DNA of 64,000 bases from Prevotella sp. E13-27 (GTDB lineage: Bacteria; Bacteroidota; Bacteroidia; Bacteroidales; Bacteroidaceae): the NCBI RefSeq assembly GCF_023217965.1, contig NZ_JALPSC010000001.1:1550001-1614000 (forward strand). The letters run 5' to 3'. Each line of letters opens with the position of its first letter. Within the stretch, counting starts at the first letter, position 1. A program made the translations under genes and the position numbers. The notes beneath the pieces are model-generated. The model was not told the origin of the DNA. It searched no databases and saw only the letters and a program-made list of their open reading frames with translations. This document shows positions 61,354 through 64,000 of this stretch, in pieces.

Positions 61354-62069
61354 TTGAAGGAAAACATTATATCGCCTTTACGCAGCCATACTTCTTTCCG
61401 TACATCGGCTATTGGCAACTCATCCATGCTGCTGATTTATTCCTGATAGGAGACAATGTCCACTATATTAAACACCACTGGATTAACCGCAACCGCATCT
61501 TGGGCGAGGGTGGCCAGCCACAGTATTTCGGTATCGAAGTCTGCCACGCCTCCTGTAACCGCCTCATCTGCGAGACGAAACGTGTGGTCAGCCGCAAACA
61601 GGCTGAATACCTGTGCCGGGTGTTGAGGTTCTACTACAGCAAAGCGCCACATTACAACGAGGCTATGGAAGTCATCAGGCCCATCCTGCTGGACGAAGAA
61701 CCCGACCTGACGCAATTCCTCTTGAAGCACATGAGAGCCGTGGCTGAGTATATAGGCATCAAGACGGAAATCAGGTTGCTGTCTGAGGTCACTGCACGCT
61801 GGGACTGCAAGGCGCCGGAACTGATCCGTCGTACTTGCGAGCATTTCGGTTATACCAACTTCATCAACTCTATCAACGGAACAAAGTATTACACAAAGGA
61901 GGCTTTCCGCGAGATGGGCATCAACCTCCACTTCCTGCGTCGCGACGATGACATCCGCTACAGGCAGTTCTCTGAGGAGTTTGTCTCCGATTTGAGCATC
62001 ATCGACATGATGATGTTCTGTTCGCGCGATGAGATACACGATATGTTGGATCGTTACCATTTTGCATAA
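61350..62069 (+). CDS. WbqC-like family protein
   Basis: 239 residues from MIEGKHYIAFTQPYFFPYIG. The WbqC signature is clear: AFTQPYFFPYIGYWQLIHAA, DLFLIGDNVHYIKHHWINRN with RNRI, then EVCHASCNRLICETKRVVSR and later PIRLRRSEL-like CKAPELIRRTCEHFGYTNFI. WbqC proteins are encoded in O-antigen and capsule loci; the founding family is linked to formation or transfer of acylated amino sugars, though the reaction is not settled. The start at 61350 is chosen because it overlaps the previous stop as ATGA; an ATG at 61338 is in frame but less likely. Downstream, 20 nt away, lies a sugar aminotransferase gene, which fits amino-sugar chemistry. Confidence 0.88.
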   Translation: MIEGKHYIAFTQPYFFPYIGYWQLIHAADLFLIGDNVHYIKHHWINRNRILGEGGQPQYFGIEVCHASCNRLICETKRVVSRKQAEYLCRVLRFYYSKAPHYNEAMEVIRPILLDEEPDLTQFLLKHMRAVAEYIGIKTEIRLLSEVTARWDCKAPELIRRTCEHFGYTNFINSINGTKYYTKEAFREMGINLHFLRRDDDIRYRQFSEEFVSDLSIIDMMMFCSRDEIHDMLDRYHFA

Positions 62070-62089
62070 CAATACAAAACAAGAATATT

Positions 62090-63223
62090 ATGATTAATGT
62101 TTTTCAGCCATCACTAGGAAAAGAAGAGCTTGCCGCTCTTGAGAAAGTCTTTGAGTCCAATTGGATTGGGAGAGGCAAGAAAGTAGTGGAATTTGAAGAG
62201 AAGTATGCCGAGCATATCAAATCTTCAAAAGACCTGGTTCTGACGACTACCTGCTGCAGCGAGGGATTGTTTTCCTCCATGCACCTTATGGATATACAGC
62301 CAGGTGACGAAGTCATTCTCCCTACCATCAGCTTTATCGGAGCCGGCAATGCCATTTGTGCTCATGGTGCCAAGATGGTGCTCTGCGATGTGGACCCTCA
62401 TACGCTGAATGCCCGTGCTGAAGATATTGAAAAGGTCATTACGCCCAAGACAAAAGCCCTTTTGCTTCTGCATTATGGAGGAATCCCTTGTGAAATGGAT
62501 GAAATCATGGCACTTTGTAAGAAGCATCATATAAAAGTCATCGAAGATGCCAACGCGGGCGTATGTTCTTTCTACAAAGGGAAAGCTGTCGGCACTTTCG
62601 GCGACATGGGTATGTGGTCGTTTGATGCCATGAAGATTCTGGTTTGCGGAGATGGAGCCATGCTTCATTTCAACACCCCGGAACTCCGCCAAAAGGCTGA
62701 CCGATGGCTTTATTTTGGCTTGGAAGCTAAGAGTGGCTATTCAAACACCGTAGCTCAGAAGTGGTGGGAGTTCGATATCTCCTGTTTTGGTCATCGTGCC
62801 ATTATGAACAATATAACGGCTGCTATAGCATTGGAACAGCTGAAGAAGCTACCGGCATATATGAAAAGGCGTGCCGAGATACATCAATACTATAATGAGC
62901 ATCTAAAACAATTCTCATGGATTGAACTTCCCCCCGTCCTGCCTGATTATGTAGAGACATCCTACTATTTCTATCACATCCAGATTAAGAACGGCAAGCG
63001 TGACGAGTTTGCGAGATTCCTGCGTGAGAATGGTATCTATACGACATATAGATATTATCCTCTTCATCGTGTGCCCGGCTATGGTGTGACAGGTGATTTC
63101 CCGAATGCAGATTATGCCGCGGACCACACACTGAACCTTCCAATTCATCAGTCCATTACCGATGATGACTTGGAACTCATTATAGAGAAAGTCCGCGAAT
63201 TTGACAACCTGTTCTGCAAATAG
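62090..63223 (+). CDS. DegT/DnrJ/EryC1/StrS family PLP-dependent sugar aminotransferase
   Basis: 377 residues, normal length. It converts a keto-sugar nucleotide to an amino sugar with PLP and usually glutamate. Motifs: INVFQPSLGKEELAALEKVF at the start, GDEVILPTISFIGAGNAICA, the cofactor region KVIEDANAGVCSFYKGKAVG, and the PLP lysine in WSFDAMKILVCGDGAM (Lys 182). The lysine follows an unusual DAM rather than the common HPT or x-x-T stretch, and the acceptor region GEGG is GDGA; activity is likely but specificity unclear. It lies 20 nt after the WbqC-like gene and 12 nt before the next, in one operon. Confidence 0.93.
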   Translation: MINVFQPSLGKEELAALEKVFESNWIGRGKKVVEFEEKYAEHIKSSKDLVLTTTCCSEGLFSSMHLMDIQPGDEVILPTISFIGAGNAICAHGAKMVLCDVDPHTLNARAEDIEKVITPKTKALLLLHYGGIPCEMDEIMALCKKHHIKVIEDANAGVCSFYKGKAVGTFGDMGMWSFDAMKILVCGDGAMLHFNTPELRQKADRWLYFGLEAKSGYSNTVAQKWWEFDISCFGHRAIMNNITAAIALEQLKKLPAYMKRRAEIHQYYNEHLKQFSWIELPPVLPDYVETSYYFYHIQIKNGKRDEFARFLRENGIYTTYRYYPLHRVPGYGVTGDFPNADYAADHTLNLPIHQSITDDDLELIIEKVREFDNLFCK

Positions 63224-63235
63224 AAAAGCGAATTT

Positions 63236-64000
63236 ATGAAACTGTACGCAAGTGAAGACGAGGCCTATCAGATTCGCACAGGCCGTGAGATAGTAGAGGC
63301 TTATCCCGAAATCTACAATCAGTGGATCATCCAAGACATTAAGAAGAAATTGGAAACACATGCCAAAATCAGACCTGACATAGCGGGCGGCAGGAGCATA
63401 GAGGATATGTTTGCCATTGCTACTTACGACTACTGGCAATATGGTATCGGCACAACCGAGGAGTTCTTCAACGAACTGTTAGGAGCTTCGGACAAAAAGA
63501 AACGCGAGTATCTCACATATAGGGGGCGGTTCCTCTATATAGACTATCTGAACAAGAAGGAGGACTTGCATCTGCTCCGCAACAAGTGGCATGCCTACCA
63601 ACTGCTGAAGGATGCCTACAAGCGCGAAGTGCTGTGCTACTCGAAAGCGAGCAGGACTTTCCGGCCTTTGCTGCCTTTTGTCAGCGTCATCCCTCGTTTG
63701 TAGTCAAGCCCGTCGGACTCGGACAGTCGATGGGAGTCCGCAAAGTGGAGGTTGGAAACGCAAATCTCCACACGCTCTTCAACCAACTGTTTTCAGAGAT
63801 AGGGACCGAAAACAGCCATTATCATAGTGGTGTCGAAAAGGGTGTGCTGGTGGAGGAACTGATTGAGCAAGGCGAGGAAATGGCTGTGCTTCATCCTGCC
63901 AGTGTCAATAGCGTACGGATGTACACCATCAACTTTGGCGATGGCGATATACGTATGTGGTATCCTTGTATTCGCATCGGAACTGGGGGCAATTTTATTG
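63236..64000 (+). pseudogene. Sugar-transfer-associated ATP-grasp protein, frameshifted and cut by the window end
   Basis: Starts MKLYASEDEAYQIRTGREIV and runs in one frame to about 63645, then meets a stop at 63703 after unrelated-looking residues. Reading one base different from about 63649 gives EQDFPAFAAFCQRHPSFVVK, PVGLGQSMGVRKVEVG, VLVEELIEQGEEMAVLHPAS, VNSVRMYTINFGDG and MWYPCIRIGTGGNFI to the window edge. That second part has the ATP-grasp lysine-glycine loop and the late VNSVR/CIRIGxGG signature of ATP-grasp proteins in polysaccharide loci. So one gene is split by a single lost base in 63641-63649. Partial at the right end. Real mutation or sequencing error cannot be told apart. The DegT-type gene precedes it by 12 nt. 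Confidence 0.83.

Noticed and set aside
1..64000. CRISPR array.
   Set aside because: The only short regular repeats have a 9 or 21-22 nt period with no spacers; no cas genes are present.

Overview
This 64 kb window is from a Prevotella-like member of the Bacteroidales. The evidence is the SusC/SusD pair with lipoproteins, the fused MurF-alanine racemase, ATP-type PEP carboxykinase, BspA-type leucine-rich and BACON domains, short C-terminal tails of type IX secretion character on several secreted proteins, and many promoters of the Bacteroidetes form (TTG or TTTG, 19-20 nt, TAnnTTTG).

Layout. 1-401: start of an ion-channel gene cut by the window edge. 402-1309: about 900 nt without a gene, holding an inverted-repeat element, a compact cloverleaf-forming sequence and a 21-nt tandem array. 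1310-5277: small genes (HicB-like, a short acidic-tailed peptide, a DUF2442/DUF4160 pair) around a frameshifted fibronectin-type surface protein. 5620-18124 (minus): secreted proteins and a SusC, SusD, zinc metallopeptidase and DUF4302 lipoprotein locus for uptake of an unidentified substrate. 18417-24804: housekeeping genes (TerC family, murF-alr, pckA, upp). 24857-26338: paralogue of the secreted protein at 5620-7128.

26395-46519: a probable cell-surface system. A tight minus-strand operon encodes a PEGA-domain beta-barrel candidate, a BACON lipoprotein, a 4366-residue repeat protein and an LPP20-like protein. A divergent pair encodes a small secreted protein and a transglutaminase-like protein. 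The giant gene has four near-identical 918-bp repeats.

46671-53472: fermentation genes: 2-oxoacid:ferredoxin oxidoreductase (korA, korB) split by an inverted-repeat element carrying a GxxExxY gene, then acetate kinase, phosphotransacetylase and a C_GCAxxG_C_C protein. These would turn 2-oxoacids into acyl-CoA and then acetate plus ATP.

53961-64000 (plus): an exopolysaccharide-type operon with a structured leader, an initiating sugar-phosphate transferase, an outer-membrane protein candidate and a YjbH-like protein. An unusual run follows: an ATP-grasp protein, a radical SAM protein, a permuted-ATP-grasp-like protein, a WbqC-like protein, a DegT-type aminotransferase and a frameshifted sugar-associated ATP-grasp gene. 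The run suggests amino-sugar and amide-bond chemistry on a glycan or small molecule. A sugar-transferase gene remnant and palindromic repeats show rearrangement there.

No rRNA, tRNA, CRISPR array or complete insertion sequence was recognised.
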